A stretch of 64,000 nucleotides of DNA from Actinomyces weissii (lineage in GTDB: Bacteria; Actinomycetota; Actinomycetes; Actinomycetales; Actinomycetaceae), in NCBI RefSeq assembly GCF_016598775.1, contig NZ_CP066802.1:930001-994000 (forward strand), in the 5' to 3' direction. Below the pieces are notes generated by a model. That model made no database searches. It was not told where the DNA came from and was given only the letters and a program-made list of their open reading frames with translations. Positions 8,308-16,215 of the stretch are shown in pieces (positions within the stretch are counted from its first letter, which is position 1; each line of letters starts with the position of its first letter). The translations under genes and the position numbers were made by a program.

Positions 8308-9831
8308 GTGACTCCCTTCAACCTTCCGCTCGAAGCCGAGCCGGGGCTCCTGGAAAAGGCCACCGCCCAGCTGGACACCTTCTCCGGCTACCTGTACGGA
8401 GGCTTCCTGGCCTGGATGCTGATACTCGCCGGCCTGTACTTCACGGTGCGCACCCGGGGGCTGCAGTTCCGCTACCTGGGGCACATGGTCAAGGCCATCG
8501 CCGACGCCCGCGAGTCCGACGAGGTGGAGGGCTCGATCTCCTCCTTCCAGGCCTTCGCGATCGGGGTGGCCTCCCGGGTGGGCACCGGCAACATCGTGGG
8601 CGTGGCCATCGCCATCACCATGGGCGGGCCCGGGGCCGTGTTCTGGATGTGGGTGGTGGCGCTGGTCGGCATGGCCACCGGCTTCATCGAGGCGACCCTG
8701 GCGCAGCTGTTCAAGACCAGCCACCCCTCCGGCTCCTTCCGCGGCGGGCCCGCCTACTACATCAGCCAGGGCCTGGGCTCGCGCTTCTGGGGCTCTGTCT
8801 TTGCCGTGGTCATCACCTTCGTGTTCGGCTTCGCCTACGAGGCCACCCAGGCCAACACCATCGCCAACACCATCAAGGGCAGCTTCGGGGTGGAGCCCTG
8901 GGTGACCGGCGTGGTGCTGGTGGTCCTGTCCGCGCCGATCGTCTTCCGTGGAATCAAGCAGGTGGCCACCTTCACCGAGTGGCTGGCGCCCTTCATGGCG
9001 GGCCTGTACGCCCTGATCGCCGTGATCGTGCTGGTGCTGAACCTCGGGGCCATCCCGTACGCCTTCCTGGCCATAATCGAGGGGGCCTTCGGCCTGAACC
9101 AGGCCTTCGCCGGTGTCGCGGGCGGCATGTACGCGGCCGCCCTCAACGGCGTCAAGCGTGGCCTGTTCTCCAACGAGGCCGGCCAGGGGTCGGTGCCCAA
9201 CGCCGCGGCCACCGCCACCACCGCCCACCCCGTCAACCAGGGCTTCATCCAGTCCCTGGGGGTGTTCGTGGACACCATCATCGTGTGTACCGCCACCGCC
9301 CTGATCATCCTGCTCGCAGGCGTCTACGACCCGGCTACCACCGCCGCCATGGGAGAGACGGCCGCCAAGGAGGCCGCTGGCACCCTCACCACCACCTCCG
9401 TGGCCGCCGCCCTGGGTGGGTGGTCCAAGTACCTGATGACCTTCATCATCTTCGTGTTCGCCTACACCTCCCTGCTGGGCAACTACACCTACGCCGAGGT
9501 GAACGTGGACTTCCTCAGCCGCAAGGAGGGGGCTAGGCACTACTGGCTGCGCAGCATGATCCTGGTGGCCACCTTCGTAGGCTCGGTCTCCACCCTGAAC
9601 TTCGTGTGGACCCTCTCGGACGTGGCCATGGGACTTATGGCGGTCATCAACATCCTCGCCATCCTGCTGCTGGGCAGGTGGGCCTTCGGGGCGCTGCGCG
9701 ACTGGGAGGCCCAGCGCAAGGCCCACCTGGAGGGCAGGCTGGAGCACATCCGCTTCGTGGCCACCGGCAACCCCTACCTGCCTGGAGAGCTGCCCGGAGA
9801 CGTGTGGACCGACGCCGCCCACCGGCACTGA
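8308..9831 (+). CDS. AGCS-family amino acid:cation symporter 4
   Basis: 507-residue symporter. The family block GSISSFQAFAIGVASRVGTGN is near residue 74 and NEAGQGSVPNAAATATTAHP is near 288, the canonical form shared with copy 1. It has a longer N-terminus of about 30 residues before the first membrane helix. GTG 8308 is chosen because a -10-like TACGAT ends 8 nt upstream and no ribosome binding site is present. This separate promoter means that copy 4 can be controlled apart from copies 1-3. A hairpin follows the stop. Confidence 0.92.
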   Translation: MTPFNLPLEAEPGLLEKATAQLDTFSGYLYGGFLAWMLILAGLYFTVRTRGLQFRYLGHMVKAIADARESDEVEGSISSFQAFAIGVASRVGTGNIVGVAIAITMGGPGAVFWMWVVALVGMATGFIEATLAQLFKTSHPSGSFRGGPAYYISQGLGSRFWGSVFAVVITFVFGFAYEATQANTIANTIKGSFGVEPWVTGVVLVVLSAPIVFRGIKQVATFTEWLAPFMAGLYALIAVIVLVLNLGAIPYAFLAIIEGAFGLNQAFAGVAGGMYAAALNGVKRGLFSNEAGQGSVPNAAATATTAHPVNQGFIQSLGVFVDTIIVCTATALIILLAGVYDPATTAAMGETAAKEAAGTLTTTSVAAALGGWSKYLMTFIIFVFAYTSLLGNYTYAEVNVDFLSRKEGARHYWLRSMILVATFVGSVSTLNFVWTLSDVAMGLMAVINILAILLLGRWAFGALRDWEAQRKAHLEGRLEHIRFVATGNPYLPGELPGDVWTDAAHRH

Positions 9832-9840
9832 AACCCGTCC

Positions 9841-9870
9841 GCGCCCGGTCAGCCCTGCTGCACCGGGCGC
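9841..9870 (+). terminator. Hairpin after AGCS 4
   Basis: Perfect 9-bp arms, GCGCCCGGT at 9841-9849 and ACCGGGCGC at 9862-9870, with a 12-nt loop, beginning 9 nt after the stop codon. There is no U tract, as is common in GC-rich Actinobacteria. It probably ends the transporter transcripts before the FAH-family gene. Confidence 0.6.
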
Positions 9871-9912
9871 TGACCTGTGCGGCCCCCGTGCTGACCGCAC
9901 TAGGCTAGGCGC

Positions 9913-10737
9913 ATGAAGATCGCGCGATTCTCCACCGGTGACGAGCTGTGCTACGGCATCGTAGAGGGCCTGCCCGCAGACGGTGCCACCCCCAGCGGGG
10001 AGAGCCAGGGGCACCTGGTGGTCCTCAAGGGCGACCCCCTGTACACCCTGCCGGAGGCCACCGGCCAGGTGGTGCCCCTGTCGGAGGCGCGCCTGGTCTC
10101 CCCGGTGATCCCCCGCTCCAAGGTGATCGGCATCGGCAGGAACTACGCCGAGCACGCCCGCGAGCTCGGGTCCGAGCCCCCCGCTGAGCCCGTCGTCTTC
10201 CTCAAGCCGAACACGGCGGTGATCGGCCCCGACGCGCCCATCGTGCTGCCGCCCTGGTCTCAGGAGGTCCACCACGAGGCCGAGCTGGCCGTGGTCATCA
10301 AGTCCCTGGCCAAGGACGTCTCCCCGGCGGACGCCGCCCGCGTGATCCTGGGCTACACCGTGGCTAACGACGTCACCGCCCGCGACTGCCAGCGCAGTGA
10401 CGCCACCTGGGCGCGCGCCAAGACCTTCGACACCTCCTGCCCGCTGGGGCCCTGGATCGAGGTGCCGGAGCCGGGGAATCCCGGCGGCTTCGACCCGGAC
10501 CAGGCCGTGGTCCGGGCCCGGGTGGACGGGCGCCTGGTCCAGGAGGCCAGCACCGCCCAGATGCTCCACCCGGTGGCCGAGCTGGTCTCCTACGTCTCGC
10601 GCATCTTCACGCTGCTACCCGGGGACGTGCTGCTCACCGGCACGCCCGCCGGGGTGGGGCCGATCCAGGCCGGGCAGCGGGTGGAGGTCGAGGTGGAGGG
10701 CATCGGCTCCTTCTCCAACCCCGTGGTGCGGCGCTAG
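9913..10737 (+). CDS. Fumarylacetoacetate hydrolase (FAH) family protein
   Basis: 274 residues with the C-terminal FAH fold that covers 2-hydroxyhepta-2,4-diene-1,7-dioate isomerase, acylpyruvase and oxaloacetate tautomerase activities. Seen: GIGRNYAEHA at 73-82, metal ligands E122 and E124 in HHEAELAVVI and D153 in ANDVTARD, and LTGTPAGVG near the end. The first 65 residues form the small N-terminal domain found in actinobacterial members. TAGGCT at 9901-9906 lies 6 nt before the ATG, so translation is probably leaderless. Neighbours do not suggest an aromatic degradation pathway, and the true substrate cannot be told. In the mycobacterial genome a similar gene lies near gltX, as here. Confidence 0.88.
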   Translation: MKIARFSTGDELCYGIVEGLPADGATPSGESQGHLVVLKGDPLYTLPEATGQVVPLSEARLVSPVIPRSKVIGIGRNYAEHARELGSEPPAEPVVFLKPNTAVIGPDAPIVLPPWSQEVHHEAELAVVIKSLAKDVSPADAARVILGYTVANDVTARDCQRSDATWARAKTFDTSCPLGPWIEVPEPGNPGGFDPDQAVVRARVDGRLVQEASTAQMLHPVAELVSYVSRIFTLLPGDVLLTGTPAGVGPIQAGQRVEVEVEGIGSFSNPVVRR

Positions 10738-10747
10738 GAGCCCCTAA

Positions 10748-10762
10748 GCCCCAAGACGGGGC
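10748..10762. terminator. Small hairpin between convergent genes
   Basis: GCCCC-AAGAC-GGGGC forms a 5-bp stem in the 33-bp gap between the stop codons of the FAH gene and the aminotransferase. It may end transcription from both sides. There is no U tract, so the call is tentative. Confidence 0.35.
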
Positions 10763-10770
10763 GCCGTCCC

Positions 10771-11961
10771 TCAGGACACCGCCTGGCTGATCCCCTGGAT
10801 GATCTGGGCCAGGACCGTCCGGCTGGTGGCCAGGTTCACGCGGCAGCAGGACTCGTACCCGGTGCCGCAGGAGCGGCCGTCATTGACCACCAGGCGGGCG
10901 GCCCGCAGCAGGTGCTCAGCAGGCGATGCCGCCGCCCGGGTGCCTGCCAGGTCCAGCCAGGCCAGGTAGGTGCCCTCAGGGCGGGTCGGCTCCACCCCTG
11001 GCAGCTGCGCCAGCTGCTGGGACCACAGCCCCACATTGCCCCACAGGTAGCCGCGCAGGACCTCCAGCCAGGCCACCCCGTCCGGGCTCAGGGCGGCCAC
11101 CGCCGCCCTGGCCCCCAGTATGGATGCCTCCATCTCCAGGTGCCTTGACAGGGGGCTGGACTCCCACCGGGTCCGCGCCCCACCGGAGGCAATGAGCTGG
11201 GCGCACTTCAGCCCCGCCACGTTCCAGCCCTTGGAGACCGCGGTGGCGGTGAAGGTCAGGGCCGGGTCCGCTCCCGGGCGGGAGGCGTAAGGCACGTGGC
11301 GCAGGGCCGGGTCAAGCACCAGAGGGCCGTGGATCTCGTCGGCGAACACCGTGACGCCGTAGCGGGCGGAGAGGCTGGCTACGGCGTCCAGCTCGGCCGC
11401 GCTGAGCACCCGCCCCACGGGGTTCCACGGGTTGCACAGCACCAGCACCCCGGCCCCGTCCCGCATGGCCCGCTCAATGCCCTCCAGGTCCAAGGACCAG
11501 CGGGGGCCGCCGTCCGCCCCTGAGTCCTTGAGGGCAGGAACCTGTACGCAACGCCGACCGTGCTGTGCGGGAATGGTCAGGAAGGGCATGTACGCCGGGG
11601 TGGGCACGATCACGTCAGCACCTGGGCGGCTGTGCCGCTCCAGGACCGCCCGCAGGCTGGAGAGCACGTCCGGCAGCAGGCTCACCTCCTGTGCGGACAC
11701 CTGCCAGCCGTAGCGGCTGGCCTGGAACTCGGCCGTGGCCGTAGCCACCTGCTGGGCCAGCTGCGGGGGCAGGTAGCCCAAGGTGCCGTCAGCCACAGCC
11801 TGTTGCAGGGCCTCGGTGACCACCGGGGCGGTGCCCAGGTCGGACTCGGCCACCCAGGCGCCCAGGGTCCCCGGTCTCCAGGTCCACTTCAGTGAGCCGC
11901 GCTGTCGCAGCAGCTCCGGGGTCAAGGTGTCAAAGCTGGCGGTGACGGCGGCTGGGTCCAT
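10771..11961 (-). CDS. MalY/PatB-type PLP-dependent aminotransferase or cystathionine beta-lyase
   Basis: Fold-type I PLP enzyme of 396 residues. The MalY/PatB group cleaves cystathionine or cysteine, releasing homocysteine or H2S, pyruvate and ammonia; some members are aminotransferases. Seen: NPWNPVG at 177-183, the PLP-ring aspartate in FADEIHGPLV (D208), and the Schiff-base lysine K244 in SKGWNVAGLK. The SKxxNxAGLK form is typical of MalY/PatB. TAGGCT lies 6 nt before the ATG on the minus strand, so it is probably leaderless. It is monocistronic, and its neighbours give no pathway link. Confidence 0.85.
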   Translation of the reverse strand: MDPAAVTASFDTLTPELLRQRGSLKWTWRPGTLGAWVAESDLGTAPVVTEALQQAVADGTLGYLPPQLAQQVATATAEFQASRYGWQVSAQEVSLLPDVLSSLRAVLERHSRPGADVIVPTPAYMPFLTIPAQHGRRCVQVPALKDSGADGGPRWSLDLEGIERAMRDGAGVLVLCNPWNPVGRVLSAAELDAVASLSARYGVTVFADEIHGPLVLDPALRHVPYASRPGADPALTFTATAVSKGWNVAGLKCAQLIASGGARTRWESSPLSRHLEMEASILGARAAVAALSPDGVAWLEVLRGYLWGNVGLWSQQLAQLPGVEPTRPEGTYLAWLDLAGTRAAASPAEHLLRAARLVVNDGRSCGTGYESCCRVNLATSRTVLAQIIQGISQAVS

Positions 11962-12130
11962 GCCCTGAGCCTAGCGGCAGCCGGACCCGGCGGCGTTGGA
12001 GCGTCGGCGGCTGGTTGGCGTACGGGGACGGGCTCGGCGGCACAGTGGCCGTGTACCTATGGTGCAGGCGGCGTGCCGACGGCGGCGCACGGGGCCGGGG
12101 CGGCCGCTGGGGAGCGGTGCGGCACGGCGC

Positions 12131-12136
12131 TAGGCT
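12131..12136 (+). promoter_or_regulatory. -10 hexamer TAGGCT of gltX
   Basis: TAGGCT lies 9 nt before the gltX ATG and no Shine-Dalgarno is visible in the short leader. The same hexamer appears before other genes in this window (FAH, dapF, aminotransferase, GNAT, recA). Confidence 0.55.
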
Positions 12137-12145
12137 GGGGCCACC

Positions 12146-13717
12146 ATGAGTGAAAACGCCGCTTCCGCCCCCGCCCCCTCCGCCGTCGCCAGCTCTCCCG
12201 TGAGAGTGCGCTTCTGCCCCTCACCAACCGGGACCCCGCACGTGGGCATGGTGCGTACCTGCCTGTTCAACTGGGCCTACGCCCGGCACGTGGGCGGCAC
12301 CTTCGTGTTCCGCATCGAGGACACCGACGCCGCCCGCGACTCCGAGGAGTCCTTCAACGCCATCCTCGACTCCCTGGCCTGGCTGGGCCTGGACTGGGAC
12401 GAGGGCGTGGGCAAGGGAGGACCGCACGAGCCCTACCGGCAGTCCCAGCGCATGGACCTGTACAAGCAGGTGGCCGCCGAGCTGCTGGAGGCCGGGTACC
12501 TCTACGAGTCCTTCTCCACCCCCGAGGAGGTGGAGGAGCGTCACCGGGCCGCCGGGCGCGACCCCAAGCTGGGCTACGACGGCGCCGACCGGGACCTGAC
12601 CGAGGAGCAGAAGGCCGCCTTCCGGGCCCAGGGCCGGGAGCCGGTGCTGCGCATGCGCATGCCGGAGGAGGACATCACCTTCACCGACCTGGTGCGTGGC
12701 CCAATCACTTTCAAGGCGGGCTCCGTGCCCGACTACGTGGTGGTGCGTGCCAACGGTGACCCGCTCTACACGCTGGTCAATCCGGTGGACGACGCCGCCA
12801 TGGGCATCACCCACGTGCTGCGCGGCGAGGACCTGCTGTCCTCCACCCCCCGCCAGGTGGTGCTCTACCGGGCCCTGATGGCGATCGGCCGCGCTCAGGC
12901 CGTGCCTCAGTTCGGGCACCTGCCCTACGTGATGGGGGAGGGCAACAAGAAGCTCTCCAAGCGTGACCCTGAGTCGAACCTGCTCATCCACCGCTACCGC
13001 GGCATGGTGCCTGAGGGGCTGCTCAACTACCTGGCCCTGCTGGGCTGGTCCCTGTCCAAGGACCAGGACGTCTTCAGCCCCGAGCAGCTCGTGGCGCACT
13101 TCGACGTCCATGACGTCAACCCCAACCCGGCCCGCTTCGACCCCAAGAAGTGCGAGGCCATCAACGCCGAGCACCTGCGGCTGCTCGACCCCCAGGACTT
13201 CCGCGACCGCCTGGTGCCCTACCTGGCGGACGTCTACCCGGACCCGGCCGACCCGCAGTGGCAGCCGCGGCCCCTGGTCTCCGCCCCCAGCTTTGCGCAG
13301 CTGAGCCCGGCGGAGCAGGAGGTGCTCGCTGCTGCCGCCCCGCTGATCCAGACCCGGGTGCAGCTGCTGGGGGAGGCCCGCCAGATGCTCGGCTTCCTGT
13401 TCACCAGCGACGCCGAGCTGGTCCTGGACGAGCAGGCCGTGGGCAGGCTCAAGGACTCCGCGTCCGCGGTGCTCGACGCCGCCATCGGCGCCCTGGAGCC
13501 CCTGGATGCCGGGCAGTGGCGCACCGCCCGCCTGGAGGAGGTGCTGCGGGAGGCCATAGTCGAGGGGCTGGGCATCAAGCCGCGCCTGGCTTTCGGGCCC
13601 CTGCGGGTGGCCGTCACCGGGCGCCAGGTCTCCCCGCCGCTGTTCGAGTCAATGGAGATCCTGGGGCGGGACTCCTGCCTGGTGCGGCTGCGTGCGCTGC
13701 GGGAGCGGCTGGGCTGA
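12146..13717 (+). CDS. gltX: Glutamate-tRNA ligase
   Basis: Class I aminoacyl-tRNA synthetase of 523 residues that charges tRNA-Glu and, in bacteria without GlnRS, also tRNA-Gln for later amidation by GatCAB. Seen: the HIGH-type motif PTGTPHVGM (H32), the KMSKS-type motif KLSKR at 269-273, and a discriminating helical C-terminal domain. An extra N-terminal stretch of about 20 Ala/Pro-rich residues precedes the catalytic core. It is followed by a large inverted repeat and then by its own substrate tRNAs, one tRNA-Gln and three tRNA-Glu, so enzyme and substrates are clustered. Confidence 0.97.
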   Translation: MSENAASAPAPSAVASSPVRVRFCPSPTGTPHVGMVRTCLFNWAYARHVGGTFVFRIEDTDAARDSEESFNAILDSLAWLGLDWDEGVGKGGPHEPYRQSQRMDLYKQVAAELLEAGYLYESFSTPEEVEERHRAAGRDPKLGYDGADRDLTEEQKAAFRAQGREPVLRMRMPEEDITFTDLVRGPITFKAGSVPDYVVVRANGDPLYTLVNPVDDAAMGITHVLRGEDLLSSTPRQVVLYRALMAIGRAQAVPQFGHLPYVMGEGNKKLSKRDPESNLLIHRYRGMVPEGLLNYLALLGWSLSKDQDVFSPEQLVAHFDVHDVNPNPARFDPKKCEAINAEHLRLLDPQDFRDRLVPYLADVYPDPADPQWQPRPLVSAPSFAQLSPAEQEVLAAAAPLIQTRVQLLGEARQMLGFLFTSDAELVLDEQAVGRLKDSASAVLDAAIGALEPLDAGQWRTARLEEVLREAIVEGLGIKPRLAFGPLRVAVTGRQVSPPLFESMEILGRDSCLVRLRALRERLG

Positions 13718-13777
13718 GCCCGGTGCCCGCCTCCCCCCGGGTCGCCACCTGCGCGCCGGGGCGCCCCCTTCGCTTCC

Positions 13778-13840
13778 ACTTGTGCATTTCGGCGCGAGTG
13801 GTGCCGGAATACCGCACCACTCGCGCCGAAATGCACAAGT
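13778..13840. repeat. Perfect inverted repeat with 27-bp arms
   Basis: The left arm at 13778-13804 and right arm at 13814-13840 are exact reverse complements, separated by a 9-nt loop. The core of each arm is TTGTGCATTTCGGCGCGAG or its complement. It begins about 60 nt after the gltX stop. As RNA it would be a very stable hairpin, and it may act as terminator, but the perfect length and moderate GC suggest a mobile palindromic repeat (MITE or REP type). Confidence 0.85.
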
Positions 13841-13931
13841 CGGGGTGGGGCGGTCATGCCCCTTTCCCAGGCGGGGCGCGGTCGGCGTCCGGGGCGCCAG
13901 GGCGGTGTGTCTGTGCTCACGCGAGCAGGAT

Positions 13932-13960
13932 TTGCTCCCAGGGGGGTGGGCCTGTAGATT
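13932..13960 (+). promoter_or_regulatory. Promoter of the tRNA cluster
   Basis: TTGCTC at 13932-13937 and TAGATT at 13955-13960 are separated by 17 bp, a good sigma-70-like pair. The first tRNA begins 46 nt after the -10, in keeping with a 5' leader removed by RNase P. Confidence 0.6.
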
Positions 13961-14006
13961 CTTCCCCGCTGCGCCGGACAGGGGACTGGAAGGCGTAGAG
14001 CCTCAT

Positions 14007-14078
14007 TGGGGTATGGTGTAATTGGCAACACAGCTGATTCTGGTTCAGCCATTCTAGGTTCGAGTCCTGGTACCCCAG
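14007..14078 (+). tRNA. tRNA-Gln (CUG)
   Basis: 72 nt fold as a cloverleaf: acceptor TGGGGTA pairs with TACCCCA, anticodon stem GCTGA/TCAGC closes the loop TTCTGGT with anticodon CTG, and the T-arm has GTTCGAGTC. The discriminator is G. CCA is not encoded. Confidence 0.96.
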
Positions 14079-14150
14079 CGAACGCACCCGGTGCCTGCGA
14101 TGTCCTCAAAGATACTCGCAGCCTAGGTGTGCTCACACAGTTGCATACAG

Positions 14151-14223
14151 GCCCCGTTCGTCTAGCGGCCTAGGACACCGCCCTCTCACGGCGGCAGCAC
14201 CGGTTCAAATCCGGTACGGGGTA
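14151..14223 (+). tRNA. tRNA-Glu (CUC), copy 1
   Basis: 73 nt. Acceptor GCCCCGT pairs with ACGGGGT (one G-U at the end), anticodon stem CCGCC/GGCGG closes loop CTCTCAC with anticodon CTC, and the T-loop is TTCAAAT. CCA is not encoded. It is identical to the next two copies. Confidence 0.96.
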
Positions 14224-14257
14224 CGCATCAGGTGGTCTTGGTCACCTGGTCCCAGGA

Positions 14258-14330
14258 GCCCCGTTCGTCTAGCGGCCTAGGACACCGCCCTCTCACGGCG
14301 GCAGCACCGGTTCAAATCCGGTACGGGGTA
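14258..14330 (+). tRNA. tRNA-Glu (CUC), copy 2
   Basis: Sequence identical to copy 1, after a 34-nt spacer that holds a GGTGGTCTTGGTCACC inverted repeat. Likely one precursor transcript with the other tRNAs. Confidence 0.96.
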
Positions 14331-14361
14331 CGAGCCGGGAAACCGGTCACAACTGAACAAG

Positions 14362-14434
14362 GCCCCGTTCGTCTAGCGGCCTAGGACACCGCCCTCTCAC
14401 GGCGGCAGCACCGGTTCAAATCCGGTACGGGGTA
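14362..14434 (+). tRNA. tRNA-Glu (CUC), copy 3
   Basis: Sequence identical to copies 1 and 2, after a 31-nt spacer. Three genes for the GAG-reading tRNA fit the strong preference for GAG over GAA in this genome. Confidence 0.96.
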
Positions 14435-14511
14435 CCAGCAGCAGGAGCCCGGCCCGTAGTGGTCGGGCTCCTGTGCTACCGGCCCTGGGAGACCGGCCCG
14501 CCGGGCCCGGC

Positions 14512-14517
14512 TAGAAT
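14512..14517 (+). promoter_or_regulatory. -10 hexamer TAGAAT of the RNase J gene
   Basis: TAGAAT lies 7 nt before GTG 14525 and no Shine-Dalgarno separates them. This decides the start of the RNase J gene at 14525 rather than at the upstream GTG at 14459, which overlaps the tRNA 3' trailer. Confidence 0.6.
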
Positions 14518-14524
14518 CAGGGCC

Positions 14525-16210
14525 GTGACGAGCTTCCCCATGCTTAAGGCCCCCGGTCCGATCCCAGATGGCGCGCTGCGCGTGGTGCCCTTGGGCGGCC
14601 TGGGCGAGGTCGGCCGCAACATGACCGTCTTCGAGACCGAGGGAAAGCTCCTGGTGGTCGACTGCGGCGTGCTCTTCCCGGAGGAGGACCAGCCCGGCGT
14701 CGACCTGATCCTGCCGGACTTCGACTACATCCGGGACCGCCTGGAGGACGTGGTCGCCCTGGTGCTCACCCACGGGCACGAGGACCACATCGGCGCCGTC
14801 CCCTACCTGCTGCGCCTGCGCCCGGACATCCCCCTGGTGGGCAGCGAGCTGACCCTGGCCTTCGTGGACGCCAAGCTCAAGGAGCACCGGATCCGTCCCG
14901 TGCTGCACGAGGTCAAGGAGCTCCAGGAGGTCAGTTACGGTCCCTTTGACCTGGAGTTCGTGGCCGTCAACCACTCCATCCCCGACGCCATGGCCGTGAT
15001 GATCCGCACTGACGCGGGCACCGCCCTGGTCACCGGCGACTTCAAGATGGACTCCCTGCCTATTGACGGGCGCATCACGGACCTGCGCTCCTTCGCCCGC
15101 TTCGGGGAGGAGGGCGTGGACCTGTTCTGCGTGGACTCCACCAACGCGGAGGTCCCCGGCATGGTGGGCCACGAGAACGAGATCGGGCCGGTGCTGGACA
15201 ACGTCTTCGCCGACTCCGACCAGCAGATCGTGGTGGCCTCTTTCGCCAGCCACGTGCACCGGGTCCAGCAGGTGCTCGACGCCGCGGACGCCCACGGCCG
15301 TCGCGTGGCCCTGATCGGCCGCTCGATGGTCCGCAACATGGGGATCGCTGCGGAGCGCGGCTACCTCAAGGTCCCTCAGGGCGTGCTGGTGGACGCCCGG
15401 GACATCTCCTCCCTGCCCCCGGGCGAGCGTGTGCTCATGGCCACCGGCAGCCAGGGGGAGCCCATGGCGGCCCTGTCCCGCATGGCCCACGGGGAGCACA
15501 AGTCCATCAGCCTGGAGCCGGGGGACACCGTCATCTTCGCCTCCTCGCTGATCCCCGGCAACGAGAACTCCGTGTTCCGGGTCATCAACCAGCTCATGCG
15601 TCTGGGGGCCCGCGTGGTGCACCAGGGCAACGCCAAGGTGCACGTCTCGGGCCACGCCTCCTCCGAGGAGCTCCTGCACGTCTACAACATCGTCCAGCCC
15701 GCCAATGTCATGCCGATCCACGGGGAGGTGCGCCACCTGGTGGCCAACGGGGCCCTGGCCGTCAAGACCGGCATCGCCCCCGAGCGCGTCATGCTCTGTG
15801 AGGACGGCGTGGTCGTGGACCTGCTGGACGGCCAGGCCCGTATCGCCGGGGCCGTGCCCTGCGGCTACGTCTACGTGGACGGCTCCTCCGTGGGGGAGAT
15901 CGACGAGACCGAGCTCAAGGACCGCCGTATCCTCGCCGAGGAGGGCTTCGTGTCCGTCTACGCGGTGGTGGAGACCAAGACCGGCACCATCCTGGCCGGG
16001 CCGCATATCCAGGCCCGGGGTGTGGCTGAGGACGACGCCGTGTTCGACGAGGTGCTGCCGGACCTTACCGCCTCCCTGGCTCAGGCGCTGGACTCGGGCA
16101 ACGCCTCCGCCCACTCCCTGCAGCAGGTCCTGCGCCGCACCCTGGGCCGCTGGGTGGGACGGCGCCTGCGCCGTCGGCCCATGATCGTGCCCGTCGTGAT
16201 CGAGGCCTGA
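14525..16210 (+). CDS. rnj: Ribonuclease J
   Basis: Metallo-beta-lactamase/beta-CASP nuclease with 5'-to-3' exonuclease and endonuclease activity in mRNA decay and rRNA maturation. It has 561 residues, the usual length. Seen: the zinc motif H83-x-H85-x-D87-H88 (THGHEDHIGA), NHSIPDA, and TGDFKMD, then the beta-CASP domain and a C-terminal domain. The start is set by the TAGAAT hexamer 7 nt upstream. In mycobacteria the gene lies beside dapA; here dapA is elsewhere. The PfkB-type gene follows after 5 nt, so the two are co-transcribed. Confidence 0.95.
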   Translation: MTSFPMLKAPGPIPDGALRVVPLGGLGEVGRNMTVFETEGKLLVVDCGVLFPEEDQPGVDLILPDFDYIRDRLEDVVALVLTHGHEDHIGAVPYLLRLRPDIPLVGSELTLAFVDAKLKEHRIRPVLHEVKELQEVSYGPFDLEFVAVNHSIPDAMAVMIRTDAGTALVTGDFKMDSLPIDGRITDLRSFARFGEEGVDLFCVDSTNAEVPGMVGHENEIGPVLDNVFADSDQQIVVASFASHVHRVQQVLDAADAHGRRVALIGRSMVRNMGIAAERGYLKVPQGVLVDARDISSLPPGERVLMATGSQGEPMAALSRMAHGEHKSISLEPGDTVIFASSLIPGNENSVFRVINQLMRLGARVVHQGNAKVHVSGHASSEELLHVYNIVQPANVMPIHGEVRHLVANGALAVKTGIAPERVMLCEDGVVVDLLDGQARIAGAVPCGYVYVDGSSVGEIDETELKDRRILAEEGFVSVYAVVETKTGTILAGPHIQARGVAEDDAVFDEVLPDLTASLAQALDSGNASAHSLQQVLRRTLGRWVGRRLRRRPMIVPVVIEA

Positions 16211-16215
16211 GAGCC

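Noticed and set aside
8293..10569. 758-codon minus-strand frame opposite AGCS 4 and the FAH gene
   Set aside because: Same reasons: low-complexity composition, no motif, and opposite two genes with clear families.
12221..13174. 317-codon minus-strand frame inside gltX
   Set aside because: Antisense shadow with Val/Gly/His-rich low complexity and no motif.
14459..14524. Longer N-terminus for RNase J from GTG 14459
   Set aside because: It starts 24 nt after a tRNA, adds residues outside the family, and the TAGAAT hexamer lies inside it just before the better start at 14525.
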